From JAHJDS01 sp964569795 (lineage in GTDB: Bacteria > Desulfobacterota > Desulfarculia > Desulfarculales > JAHJDS01): a stretch of 64,000 bases of DNA. The position numbers and the translations under genes are program-made. Where the stretch lies: the NCBI GenBank assembly GCA_964569795.1, contig CAZMVB010000020.1, positions 11,984 to 75,983 of the forward strand. The letters are read 5' to 3'. The notes under the pieces are model-generated. The model was not told where the DNA came from, ran no database searches, and saw only the letters and a program-made list of their open reading frames with translations. Shown piece after piece: positions 26,186 to 32,976 of this stretch. Positions within the stretch are counted from its first letter, which is position 1, and every line of letters begins with the position of its first letter.

Positions 26186-26764
26186 TTGGACGAGATTTCA
26201 TTACATATTCTCGACGTTGCGGAGAATTCCCTGATGGCCGGGGCCGATCTGGTCGAGATCGACCTGGAAAAGGACGCCCCGGCCGACAGGCTCCGGCTCA
26301 GGATTCGCGACAACGGGCGCGGCATCCGCCCCGAGGACCTGGCCCGGGTGACCGATCCCTTTTTCACCACCCGGACCACCCGCCGGGTCGGCCTGGGACT
26401 GGCCCTGCTGCTGCAGACGGCCGAGCAGACCGGCGGGTCGTTCGCCATCGACTCGAACCCGGGGCAGGGGACCGATCTGGCGGTCGAGTTCGGCCTGAGC
26501 CACATCGACCGGCCGCCCCTGGGCGACATGGCCGGGACCCTGATCAACCTGATCATCGGCCGGCCGGAAGTCGATTTCGTCTATCGGCAGCGGATCGTCT
26601 GGGACGAGGCCGGCGCCTGGACGCCGCCGGAGGAATCGATCGATTTCGCCCTGGACACCCGGGAGATCAAGGCCGCCCTGGACGGGGTGTCGCTGTCGCA
26701 CCCGGAGGTCATCGATTTTCTCCGGAGCAACGTGGTCGCCGGACTCGAGGGCCTCAAGGACTAA
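26186..26764 (+). CDS. HATPase-domain protein (histidine-kinase-like ATPase)
   Basis: The product has 192 residues with a TTG start at 26186, one base after the PHP stop. The GHKL domain has HILDVAENSLMAGA as N-box, RDNGRGI, TDPFFTTRTTRRVGLGLAL and SNPGQGT. There is no His-containing dimerisation domain. The last 80 residues are an extra domain (DFVYRQ, DTREIKAAL, HPEVIDFLR). It is the second ATPase of the cassette and may act as kinase or anti-sigma partner. Confidence 0.85.
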   Translation: MDEISLHILDVAENSLMAGADLVEIDLEKDAPADRLRLRIRDNGRGIRPEDLARVTDPFFTTRTTRRVGLGLALLLQTAEQTGGSFAIDSNPGQGTDLAVEFGLSHIDRPPLGDMAGTLINLIIGRPEVDFVYRQRIVWDEAGAWTPPEESIDFALDTREIKAALDGVSLSHPEVIDFLRSNVVAGLEGLKD

Positions 26765-26806
26765 CTCACACCGACCGCCCGGGCGGCGGACAAGGGACGC
26801 GCAGGC

Positions 26807-27190
26807 ATGGCCAAGCTGAAGCTGGAAGACCTCAAGAAGATCAAGGACAAGGTCCAAAAGGAGACCGCCCTCCGGGCCGGCGGGGCCCGGGCCAAGGTCA
26901 CCGTCCACATGGGCACCTGCGGCATCGCCTCGGGGGCCCGCCAGACCATGGACGCCCTCCTGGACGAACTGGCCCAGTCCGGCCGGGACGACGTCATCGT
27001 CACCACCTCGGGCTGCCTGGGACTGTGCAGCCAGGAGCCCATCGTCACCGTCGAACTCTTGGGCGAGGAGCCCATCCGCTACGTCTTCGTCGATGGCAAC
27101 AAGATGCGGCAGATCTTCAAGAAACACGTCCTCGACGGCGAGATCCAGGACCAGTTCGTCCTGGCCAAGGGTTCCGAGCACGCCGGATGA
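26807..27190 (+). CDS. Thioredoxin-like [2Fe-2S] ferredoxin (HndB type)
   Basis: The product has 127 residues. A charged N-terminal helix precedes HMGTCGIASGARQ and TTSGCLGLCSQEPIVTVE, whose cysteines fit a thioredoxin-fold [2Fe-2S] ferredoxin. It resembles HndB of the Desulfovibrio NADP-reducing hydrogenase and the small subunit between the sensor cassette and nuoF in other anaerobes. It would pass electrons between the NuoE and NuoF subunits and the catalytic subunit. Confidence 0.9.
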   Translation: MAKLKLEDLKKIKDKVQKETALRAGGARAKVTVHMGTCGIASGARQTMDALLDELAQSGRDDVIVTTSGCLGLCSQEPIVTVELLGEEPIRYVFVDGNKMRQIFKKHVLDGEIQDQFVLAKGSEHAG

Positions 27191-27260
27191 TCGTTAAATC
27201 CAGTTAATTTGACGTGGTACCTCGGGGTGAAACGGGCCTTCCAGCGGTTGGGCTGAGCAC

Positions 27261-27280
27261 CTCCGTCTCAATCTACGGAG
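27261..27280 (+). promoter_or_regulatory. Small hairpin covering the ribosome site of the NuoF-like gene
   Basis: CTCCGT (27261-27266) can pair with ACGGAG (27275-27280), which contains the GGAG ribosome site seven bases before ATG 27288. The stem is only six pairs, so it may moderate translation or be chance. Confidence 0.3.
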
Positions 27281-27287
27281 TACGTAA

Positions 27288-29096
27288 ATGAAAACCTTTC
27301 GCGCGCACTGGTTGATCTGCAGCGGGACCGGATGTCAATCGGCCGGGTCCCCGGCCGTCCGGGAGGCCCTGGAGGCGGAAATAGAAAGGCGGGGCCTGGC
27401 CGAGGAGGTCAAGGTCGTCGAGACCGGGTGCAACGGCTACTGCGCCGCCGGCCCGGTCATGGTCGCCTATCCCGAGGGGATCTTCTATCAGCTCCTGACG
27501 GCCGAGGACGTCCCCGAACTGGTCGAGGAGCACCTGGTCAAGGGCCGGCCGGTCCAGCGTCTCCTGTACCGGGAGCCCGAGAAGAAGGAACTCATCCCCG
27601 AGATGCTGGACATCCCCTTCTTCGCCCACCAGAAGCTGATCGTGCTGCGCAACAAGGGGATGATCGATCCCGAGGTCATCGACGAGTACATCGCCCGGGA
27701 CGGTTACCTGGCCGCGGGCAAGGCCCTGTTGGAGATGGAGCCGGCCCAGATCATCGACGAGGTCAAGAAATCGGGTCTCCGGGGCCGGGGCGGCGGCGGC
27801 TTTCCGACCGGCCTCAAGTGGGAGTTCTGCGCCAAGACCCCGGGCGACGTCAAGTACGTCCTGTGCAACGCCGACGAGGGAGACCCCGGGGCGTTCATGG
27901 ACCGCTCGGTCCTGGAGGCCGATCCCCACGCCGTCCTGGAGGGGATGCTCATCGCCGCCAAGGCCATCGGCGCCAACCACGGCTACATCTACTGCCGGGC
28001 CGAGTACCCTCTGGCGGTCAAGCGCCTGAACATCGCCATCGGCCAGGCCCGGGAGTACGGCCTGCTGGGTACCGACATCATGGGCTCGGGCTTTGACTTC
28101 GACCTGGAGATCTATCAGGGCGCCGGGGCCTTTGTCTGCGGCGAGGAAACGGCCCTGATGACCTCCATCGAGGGCCGGCGGGGCATGCCCCGGCCCCGGC
28201 CGCCCTTCCCGGCGGTCAAGGGCTTGTGGCAGAGGCCGACCGTCCTGAACAACGTCGAGACCTACGCCAACGTCGCCCAGATCGTCCAGCACGGCGGCGA
28301 GTGGTACGCTGCAATCGGCACCGAGACCTCCAAGGGTACGAAAGTCTTCGCCCTGACCGGGGCGGTCAACAACATCGGCCTGGTCGAGGTCCCCATGGGC
28401 ACGCCCCTGCGGACCATCATCTATGACATCGGCGGCGGCATCCCGGGCAAGAAACGCAAGTTCAAGGCGGTCCAGCTGGGCGGGCCCTCGGGCGGGTGCA
28501 TCCCCGAGGAATACCTGGACCTGCCCTGCGACTACGAGGCCATCACCCAGGCCGGGGCGATCATGGGTTCGGGCGGCATGATCGTCATGGACGACCAGAC
28601 CTGCATGGTCGATATGGCCCGGTTCTTCATGGACTTCGTCCAGGACGAGTCCTGCGGCAAGTGCACCCCCTGCCGCGAGGGCACCCGCCGGATGCTCCAG
28701 ATCCTGGAGCGCATCACCTCGGGAGAAGGCCGCGACACGGACATCGACCTGCTCCAGGAGCTGGCCAGGATCATCAAGGACGCCGCCCTGTGCGGCCTGG
28801 GCCAGACCGGTCCCAACCCGGTCCTGTCCACCCTCCGCTACTTCCGGGACGAGTACGAGGCCCACATCTTCGAGAAGAGGTGCCCGGCCAAGCGCTGTCC
28901 GCACCTGCTCCATTTCGTGGTCGATACCGACAAGTGCACCAGTTGCGGCCTCTGCTTCCGCAACTGTCCGGTGGACGCCATCGTCTGGACCAAGGCCAAG
29001 AAGGGCGAGGAGAAAAAGCCGGCCTGGATCGACCGGGACAAATGCGTCAAGTGCCTGACCTGCATCACCTCCTGTAAGTTCGACGCCATCGACTGA
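27288..29096 (+). CDS. NuoF-like NADH-binding flavoprotein subunit (HydB/HndC type)
   Basis: The product has 602 residues. The N-terminus is a thioredoxin-like [2Fe-2S] domain (CSGTGCQSAG, CNGYCAAG). Next comes the NuoF core with the FMN loop RGRGGGGFPTGLKW (~residue 165), NADEGDPGAFMDR, GAGAYVC-like GAGAFVCGEETAL and the N3-type cluster CGKCTPCREG (~454). The C-terminus is a two-[4Fe-4S] ferredoxin (CTSCGLCFRNCP, CVKCLTCITSC). This three-part layout is that of the NADH-binding subunit of electron-bifurcating [FeFe]-hydrogenases and formate dehydrogenases. It couples NAD(H) to ferredoxin. In related operons hydA comes next; here it is absent. Confidence 0.95.
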   Translation: MKTFRAHWLICSGTGCQSAGSPAVREALEAEIERRGLAEEVKVVETGCNGYCAAGPVMVAYPEGIFYQLLTAEDVPELVEEHLVKGRPVQRLLYREPEKKELIPEMLDIPFFAHQKLIVLRNKGMIDPEVIDEYIARDGYLAAGKALLEMEPAQIIDEVKKSGLRGRGGGGFPTGLKWEFCAKTPGDVKYVLCNADEGDPGAFMDRSVLEADPHAVLEGMLIAAKAIGANHGYIYCRAEYPLAVKRLNIAIGQAREYGLLGTDIMGSGFDFDLEIYQGAGAFVCGEETALMTSIEGRRGMPRPRPPFPAVKGLWQRPTVLNNVETYANVAQIVQHGGEWYAAIGTETSKGTKVFALTGAVNNIGLVEVPMGTPLRTIIYDIGGGIPGKKRKFKAVQLGGPSGGCIPEEYLDLPCDYEAITQAGAIMGSGGMIVMDDQTCMVDMARFFMDFVQDESCGKCTPCREGTRRMLQILERITSGEGRDTDIDLLQELARIIKDAALCGLGQTGPNPVLSTLRYFRDEYEAHIFEKRCPAKRCPHLLHFVVDTDKCTSCGLCFRNCPVDAIVWTKAKKGEEKKPAWIDRDKCVKCLTCITSCKFDAID

Positions 29097-29163
29097 AACA
29101 TAAAGCTAACGGTTGTTATTGGAAACATTTACAGAACCATTTTTGAAAATGATAAGAATTTAA

Positions 29164-29192
29164 TTGACAATTGTTGGGAGTTAAGATAATAA
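29164..29192 (+). promoter_or_regulatory. Strong sigma-70 promoter of the DUF6338 gene
   Basis: TTGACA (29164-29169), 17-bp spacer and TAATAA (29187-29192) are close to consensus. They lie in the AT-rich islet, 53 bp before the DUF6338 start, so the islet genes do not depend on the hydrogenase operon. Confidence 0.7.
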
Positions 29193-29244
29193 TATTAAAA
29201 AGTAGTTGATTGTTATAGCGAATATTTGTCTGGAGATTAAAGTT

Positions 29245-29835
29245 ATGAACGTATGGACAATTGACAGGATTATCATTTTTTTATTTTTATTTATTCCCGG
29301 CTTCATTTCCATTAAAGTGTACGATCTATTCGTATCCCGTGAGCCACGTGACTTTTCTAAATCCATTCCAGAGGTAATGGGATACAGTGCCCTAAACTTC
29401 GTATTTTTCTCCTGGTTGCTAATTTTAATTCACACTGGGAACTTTGTTGAGAAATATTTCGTATGGTATTTAATAATCATTTTCATCATTGGTTGTATTT
29501 TTCCTATTATTTGGCCTATCATATTCTTCTTTATCAGAAAATCTCATTTTTTGCAAAAGTATACGGTTCATCCAATATTGAAACCATGGGATTTCGTGTT
29601 TGGAAAAAGGGAGCCGTATTGGGTTGTAATACATCTAAAAAATGGGGATATGATATGTGGTAAATACGGATACAGGTCTTTCTCTTCTTCATACCCTGCT
29701 CCTGAACAGATATACTTGGAGGAGGTGTGGTACCAAGAGGACGGCGTTTTTACCGAACCAGTAGATCGTTCGGCAGGTATCATTGTCATGGGTGATGAGA
29801 TTAGGGCAGTTGAATTCATGGAATATCTAGGGTAG
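29245..29835 (+). CDS. DUF6338 family membrane protein in an AT-rich islet
   Basis: The product has 196 residues with ATG 29245 after GGAGATTAAAGTT. Three hydrophobic helices fill the first half (about 8-24, 50-68, 77-105). The cytoplasmic C-terminal half has KPWDFVFGKREPYWVVIHL, GDMICGKYGYRSFSSSYP and EQIYLEEVW, which I recognise as DUF6338. Function is unknown. Base use is strikingly AT-rich and full of TTT, ATT and AAA codons, unlike all genes around it, which marks recent transfer. The small gene 32 bp downstream is probably its partner. Confidence 0.75.
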   Translation: MNVWTIDRIIIFLFLFIPGFISIKVYDLFVSREPRDFSKSIPEVMGYSALNFVFFSWLLILIHTGNFVEKYFVWYLIIIFIIGCIFPIIWPIIFFFIRKSHFLQKYTVHPILKPWDFVFGKREPYWVVIHLKNGDMICGKYGYRSFSSSYPAPEQIYLEEVWYQEDGVFTEPVDRSAGIIVMGDEIRAVEFMEYLG

Positions 29836-29867
29836 AATTATTGTAGGAACAAAACCGAGGTGAAACA

Positions 29868-30062
29868 ATGGGCGAAGAATCAAAGTCAAAATCAAAAATT
29901 AAACCAATGGGAGGTCCTTTTACCGGAGGCTACCAACCGGTGCTCGATGGCAACCAAGAGAAAAAGGGCTACCAGCCGGTAGTGAATCAAAGCGGCCAAA
30001 ATCAGACACCCAAGCCTCCCCAGCAGATTTCGACAGTACCGCCTAAAAAGTCGTCCAAATAG
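29868..30062 (+). CDS. Small YQP-motif protein paired with DUF6338
   Basis: The product has 64 residues from ATG 29868 behind GAGGTG. It is hydrophilic, rich in Lys, Pro, Gln and Gly, probably disordered, and has two copies of GYQPV (GGYQPVLDGN and KGYQPVVNQ) before a PPQQ...PPKK tail. I recall similar small proteins with GYQP repeats beside DUF6338 genes, though I cannot confirm this here. It may be a ligand or regulator of the membrane protein. Same AT-rich base use as its neighbour. Confidence 0.65.
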   Translation: MGEESKSKSKIKPMGGPFTGGYQPVLDGNQEKKGYQPVVNQSGQNQTPKPPQQISTVPPKKSSK

Positions 30063-30111
30063 TACTGGTAGACGGCCTCAACGTGATTTAACTATCAGGG
30101 CCGGTATAGCG

Positions 30112-30179
30112 TTGCCCAGTCGCTTCCCCCCTCTCACCCGCTCTACTGCATCGCCTCAACAATCCTAGAAACTGGGCAA
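30112..30179. repeat. Spaced inverted repeat at the right edge of the AT-rich islet
   Basis: TTGCCCAGT (30112-30120) and ACTGGGCAA (30171-30179) are perfect 9-bp inverted copies 50 bp apart, in a 277-bp gap that otherwise shows no gene. They could mark the boundary of the inserted segment, but no matching copy was found on the left side. Confidence 0.35.
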
Positions 30180-30339
30180 AACCATGGTCCGGGCTGAAAA
30201 TTTGTGTCCTGCCCTTTAAGCGCCGGACTGTTTCTGGTAATCTTAAAACAAATGTCAGAGGGGAACGCCGGTCAGGGGTGCTCTACGCCGGCGAAGTCGG
30301 AAGAGATTGGCCCGCAACCACCCAAGAGGAGGGGGAAGG

Positions 30340-30816
30340 ATGCCTCTGGAAAAACATTGCTGGGATTTCGCTCGGTCGGATTTTGACACCATCAACCGCA
30401 ACGCCAGCCTCAAGCAGGCCTATGACCTGTTGATGAAAAACCTGGAAGGACCGCCGCACCGGCCGGGGATCGTCGTCGTTGACGACGAGGGCAAGTACGC
30501 CGGGATGTACACCATCGAGGACCTGTCCTCCGATCTCAACCAGTTCTACAAGGACGCCTGTGCCAAGGAGGGGGGCCGCGACTGGGGCGACGCGTTCTTC
30601 AACCTGTGCGAGCTGGCCGGTGTAATGAAGATCGGCGAGAAGCTGGTCAAGCGGGGCCGGAACCTGATGGGCAACTCGCCCTTTTCCAAGGCGGTCGAGA
30701 TCGTTCTGGACAAGCGGGTGGCCATGGTCGCCGTGATCGACGAGACCGGGGCCTGCAACGGGGTCATCACCCGGGCCCAGGTGCTCAAGGAACTGGAGCC
30801 CAAGATCTTCAAATAA
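30340..30816 (+). CDS. CBS-domain protein
   Basis: The product has 158 residues with ATG 30340 after GAGGAGGGGGAAGG. Residues 12-60 (DTINRNASLKQAYDLLM, GIVVVDDEGKYAGMYTIED) and 115-155 (KAVEIVLDKRVAMVAVIDETGACNGVITR) form a CBS pair split by a linker with FNLCELAG. CBS pairs bind adenine nucleotides and regulate a partner enzyme or channel. Nothing adjacent identifies that partner. Confidence 0.85.
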   Translation: MPLEKHCWDFARSDFDTINRNASLKQAYDLLMKNLEGPPHRPGIVVVDDEGKYAGMYTIEDLSSDLNQFYKDACAKEGGRDWGDAFFNLCELAGVMKIGEKLVKRGRNLMGNSPFSKAVEIVLDKRVAMVAVIDETGACNGVITRAQVLKELEPKIFK

Positions 30817-30878
30817 CGGCTTCCAGGATCGGCCCCGCCCCGTCCGGACCGGCGCGGTCCGGGCCGGCGGGAGTCGAA

Positions 30879-30906
30879 TTGACAAATTAAATAAAGTCAT
30901 TATCTT
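30879..30906 (+). promoter_or_regulatory. Candidate sigma-70 promoter of the radical SAM/rhodanese pair
   Basis: TTGACA (30879-30884) and TATCTT (30901-30906) with a 16-bp spacer stand in an AT-rich patch 87 bp before the radical SAM start. Confidence 0.5.
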
Positions 30907-30992
30907 GATCAAAGGGGCCGCGGTCTGCCGGAGCGGCCCGGCCCCGGTAACCTCACTTTGATCAACCGCGGCGTGATTCGAGGTCAGCTCCC

Positions 30993-31892
30993 ATGGACTG
31001 CGAGGTCATCCCCGACGGCATGGACTACCAGGGCGTGGTCATCCGCCCCCCGTCCGAGGCCGATTCGATTCTGCTCCAGGCCACCCTGGGCTGCTCCCAT
31101 AACAAGTGCACCTTCTGCGGGACCTACAAGGACAAACGCTTTTCGATCAAGGATGAGCAGACCATCCTGGCCGACCTCCGCTTCGCCCAAAGGTACTGCC
31201 GCCGCCAGAAACGCCTGTTCATCATGGACGGCGACGCCCTGGTCATGCCCCACGCCCGGCTGGTCTGGCTCCTGGAAAAAATCAAGGAGTACCTGCCCTG
31301 GGTGACCCGGATCGGGCTGTACGCCAACGCCAAGAGCGTCAGGCTCAAGACCGACGACCAGCTCCGGCAATACGTCGAACTGGGCGTGGGCATCGCCTAC
31401 TACGGCGTCGAGACCGGCCACCGGGAGTTGCTCAAAAATATCAAAAAAGGCTCGAGTCCCGAGACCCTGATCGCCCAGGGAAAGAGGCTCCGGCAGGCGG
31501 GGATGAAACTGTCGGTGACGGTCCTGCTGGGCATCGGCGGCCGGGCGCTGTCCCTGGAGCACGCCCGGGCCACGGGCGAGCTTCTGACCGCCCTGGACCC
31601 GGAGTACGTCGGCGCCCTGACCCTGATGCTCCTGGAAAACACCGAGCTGGGCCAGGACTATCTGGCCGGCCGGTTCGAGCCGCTTTCCCAGACCGAGCTT
31701 CTGAGGGAATTCCGGGAGATGCTGGCCGCCACCGGACTCAGCCGGGGCCACATGTTCTTTTCCAATCACGCCAGCAACTATCTGCCCCTCAAGGTGATCT
31801 ATCCGGACGGCAAGCCCCGGGCCCTGGCCCGGATCGATCAGGCCCTGTCCGGCCGGGTCGAGCTCCGGCCCGAGTGGATGCGGGCCTTATAG
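30993..31892 (+). CDS. Radical SAM protein (Elp3/HemN-like fold, COG1032-like)
   Basis: The product has 299 residues. The cluster motif is GCSHNKCTFCGTY (C-x4-C-x2-C). It is followed by IMDGDALVMP, GLYANAKSV, GVGIAYYGVETGHRELLKNI and KLSVTVLLGIGG, a pattern common to stand-alone radical SAM enzymes of unknown function in anaerobes. There is no B12 domain. A rhodanese-like gene begins right after its stop, so the two are probably one operon. The substrate is not known. Confidence 0.85.
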   Translation: MDCEVIPDGMDYQGVVIRPPSEADSILLQATLGCSHNKCTFCGTYKDKRFSIKDEQTILADLRFAQRYCRRQKRLFIMDGDALVMPHARLVWLLEKIKEYLPWVTRIGLYANAKSVRLKTDDQLRQYVELGVGIAYYGVETGHRELLKNIKKGSSPETLIAQGKRLRQAGMKLSVTVLLGIGGRALSLEHARATGELLTALDPEYVGALTLMLLENTELGQDYLAGRFEPLSQTELLREFREMLAATGLSRGHMFFSNHASNYLPLKVIYPDGKPRALARIDQALSGRVELRPEWMRAL

Positions 31893-32420
31893 GTGGCCTC
31901 TCCGGTCGGCCGGCTGTGGATCGGGTACTTGTGGCGCTGCGCCCTGATCATCAGCCTGGCGGCGGTCTTCGGCCTGTCGGTCAACGGCCTGTCCACCCGG
32001 CCGCTGTCGTGCCTGGCCGACCGCCCCCCGGGCCACGTCCAGGCCCTGAGCGGGGTCGGGGCGGCCCGGCTTTACGGCCGGGTCCTGGTCATGTTCGTGG
32101 ACGTCCGGGGGCCGTTTGACTACTGGGCCGGGCACGTGCCCGGGGCCCTGAACCTGCCGCCCGCCGAGGTGGCGGCCCGTTTCCCGGCTCATGAATACGT
32201 GTTGAAGCTCCAGCGCCGGATCGTGGTTTACGGCCACGGCGGCCGGGGGGCCGACCGGGACGCTCCGGCCTGGGAGGTGCGCCTCGAACTCGTTTCCCGG
32301 CTGACCAGGGCCGGGTGGGACCCCCAGGAGGCCGAGGACCGGGTCCAGGTCTATGACGGCGGGCTCGAGGCCTGGCAGGCGGCCGGCCGGCCGGTGTTCC
32401 CCGGTCCGGGCCCCAAGTGA
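31893..32420 (+). CDS. Membrane-anchored rhodanese-like protein lacking the active-site cysteine
   Basis: The product has 175 residues with a GTG start at 31893, directly after the previous stop. An N-terminal hydrophobic helix (about 14-34) anchors or exports it. The rest is a rhodanese fold: VDVRGPFDYWAGHVPGALNLP, then IVVYGHGGRGAD where the cysteine loop (usually YC-x-x-G-x-R) has Gly instead of Cys, then VQVYDGGLEAW. It cannot do normal sulfur transfer and is likely a binding or regulatory version. Confidence 0.8.
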   Translation: MASPVGRLWIGYLWRCALIISLAAVFGLSVNGLSTRPLSCLADRPPGHVQALSGVGAARLYGRVLVMFVDVRGPFDYWAGHVPGALNLPPAEVAARFPAHEYVLKLQRRIVVYGHGGRGADRDAPAWEVRLELVSRLTRAGWDPQEAEDRVQVYDGGLEAWQAAGRPVFPGPGPK

Positions 32421-32578
32421 GGGCGACCGGAATCGACGGCCGGACCGTTGCCCGGCGACCCGCCCGTCCGGCCCCCGGGCTTATCCCGCTTAGTTCATCG
32501 GCCGATTCGGGTTTATTGTCTCGATCCTGGAAATTATGACAATTGTAAGCGACCGGTGCGAACCCCGGGTCGGGGTGC

Positions 32579-32812
32579 TCATTCTGCCTGGCCCGGACGT
32601 CCGGCCAGCCTGGAGGCCTGCTGGCCGTCACCGAAGAGCATCTCGCTGACGATCTTGTCCGCCTTCTCGGCGATGTCGAATATCTTTTCCACGGTGGCCA
32701 GCATGGCCTGCCGCCTGTCCTCGTCGCCGATCTGGAATTCGGCCAGCCAGTGGCCGTTGGACAGGGCCTCGTCAAAGGCCTCCAGGTCGTCGTCGTTCAG
32801 GATAAAGGTCAT
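32579..32812 (-). CDS. Small acidic protein of unknown function
   Basis: The product has 77 residues. ATG 32812 follows GGAGAAGG closely; an open frame 35 codons longer has no ribosome site. It begins MTFILNDDDLEAFDEAL and continues GHWLAEFQIGDEDRRQAML, mostly helical and acidic, ending in an AE tail. No family is recognised. Confidence 0.6.
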   Translation of the reverse strand: MTFILNDDDLEAFDEALSNGHWLAEFQIGDEDRRQAMLATVEKIFDIAEKADKIVSEMLFGDGQQASRLAGRPGQAE

Positions 32813-32917
32813 TGGCCTTCTCCGGGAAAGGCCCGGCCCGACTCCGGACCGGGGCGGGTGGCATGGCCCGGATGATAAATGGCGTCTGAACCCCTTGTCA
32901 AACGCCGGCCGCATCAT

Positions 32918-32946
32918 TTGCCAGCCCCGGGCCGGGATGCTATCCT
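32918..32946 (+). promoter_or_regulatory. Candidate sigma-70 promoter of the helicase-exonuclease fusion
   Basis: TTGCCA (32918-32923) and TATCCT (32941-32946) with a 17-bp spacer lie 30 bp before the GTG start, which also has TGGAGG upstream. Confidence 0.5.
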
Positions 32947-32976
32947 GCCCGGGTCACTTCTGGAGGCCGCGCGGCC

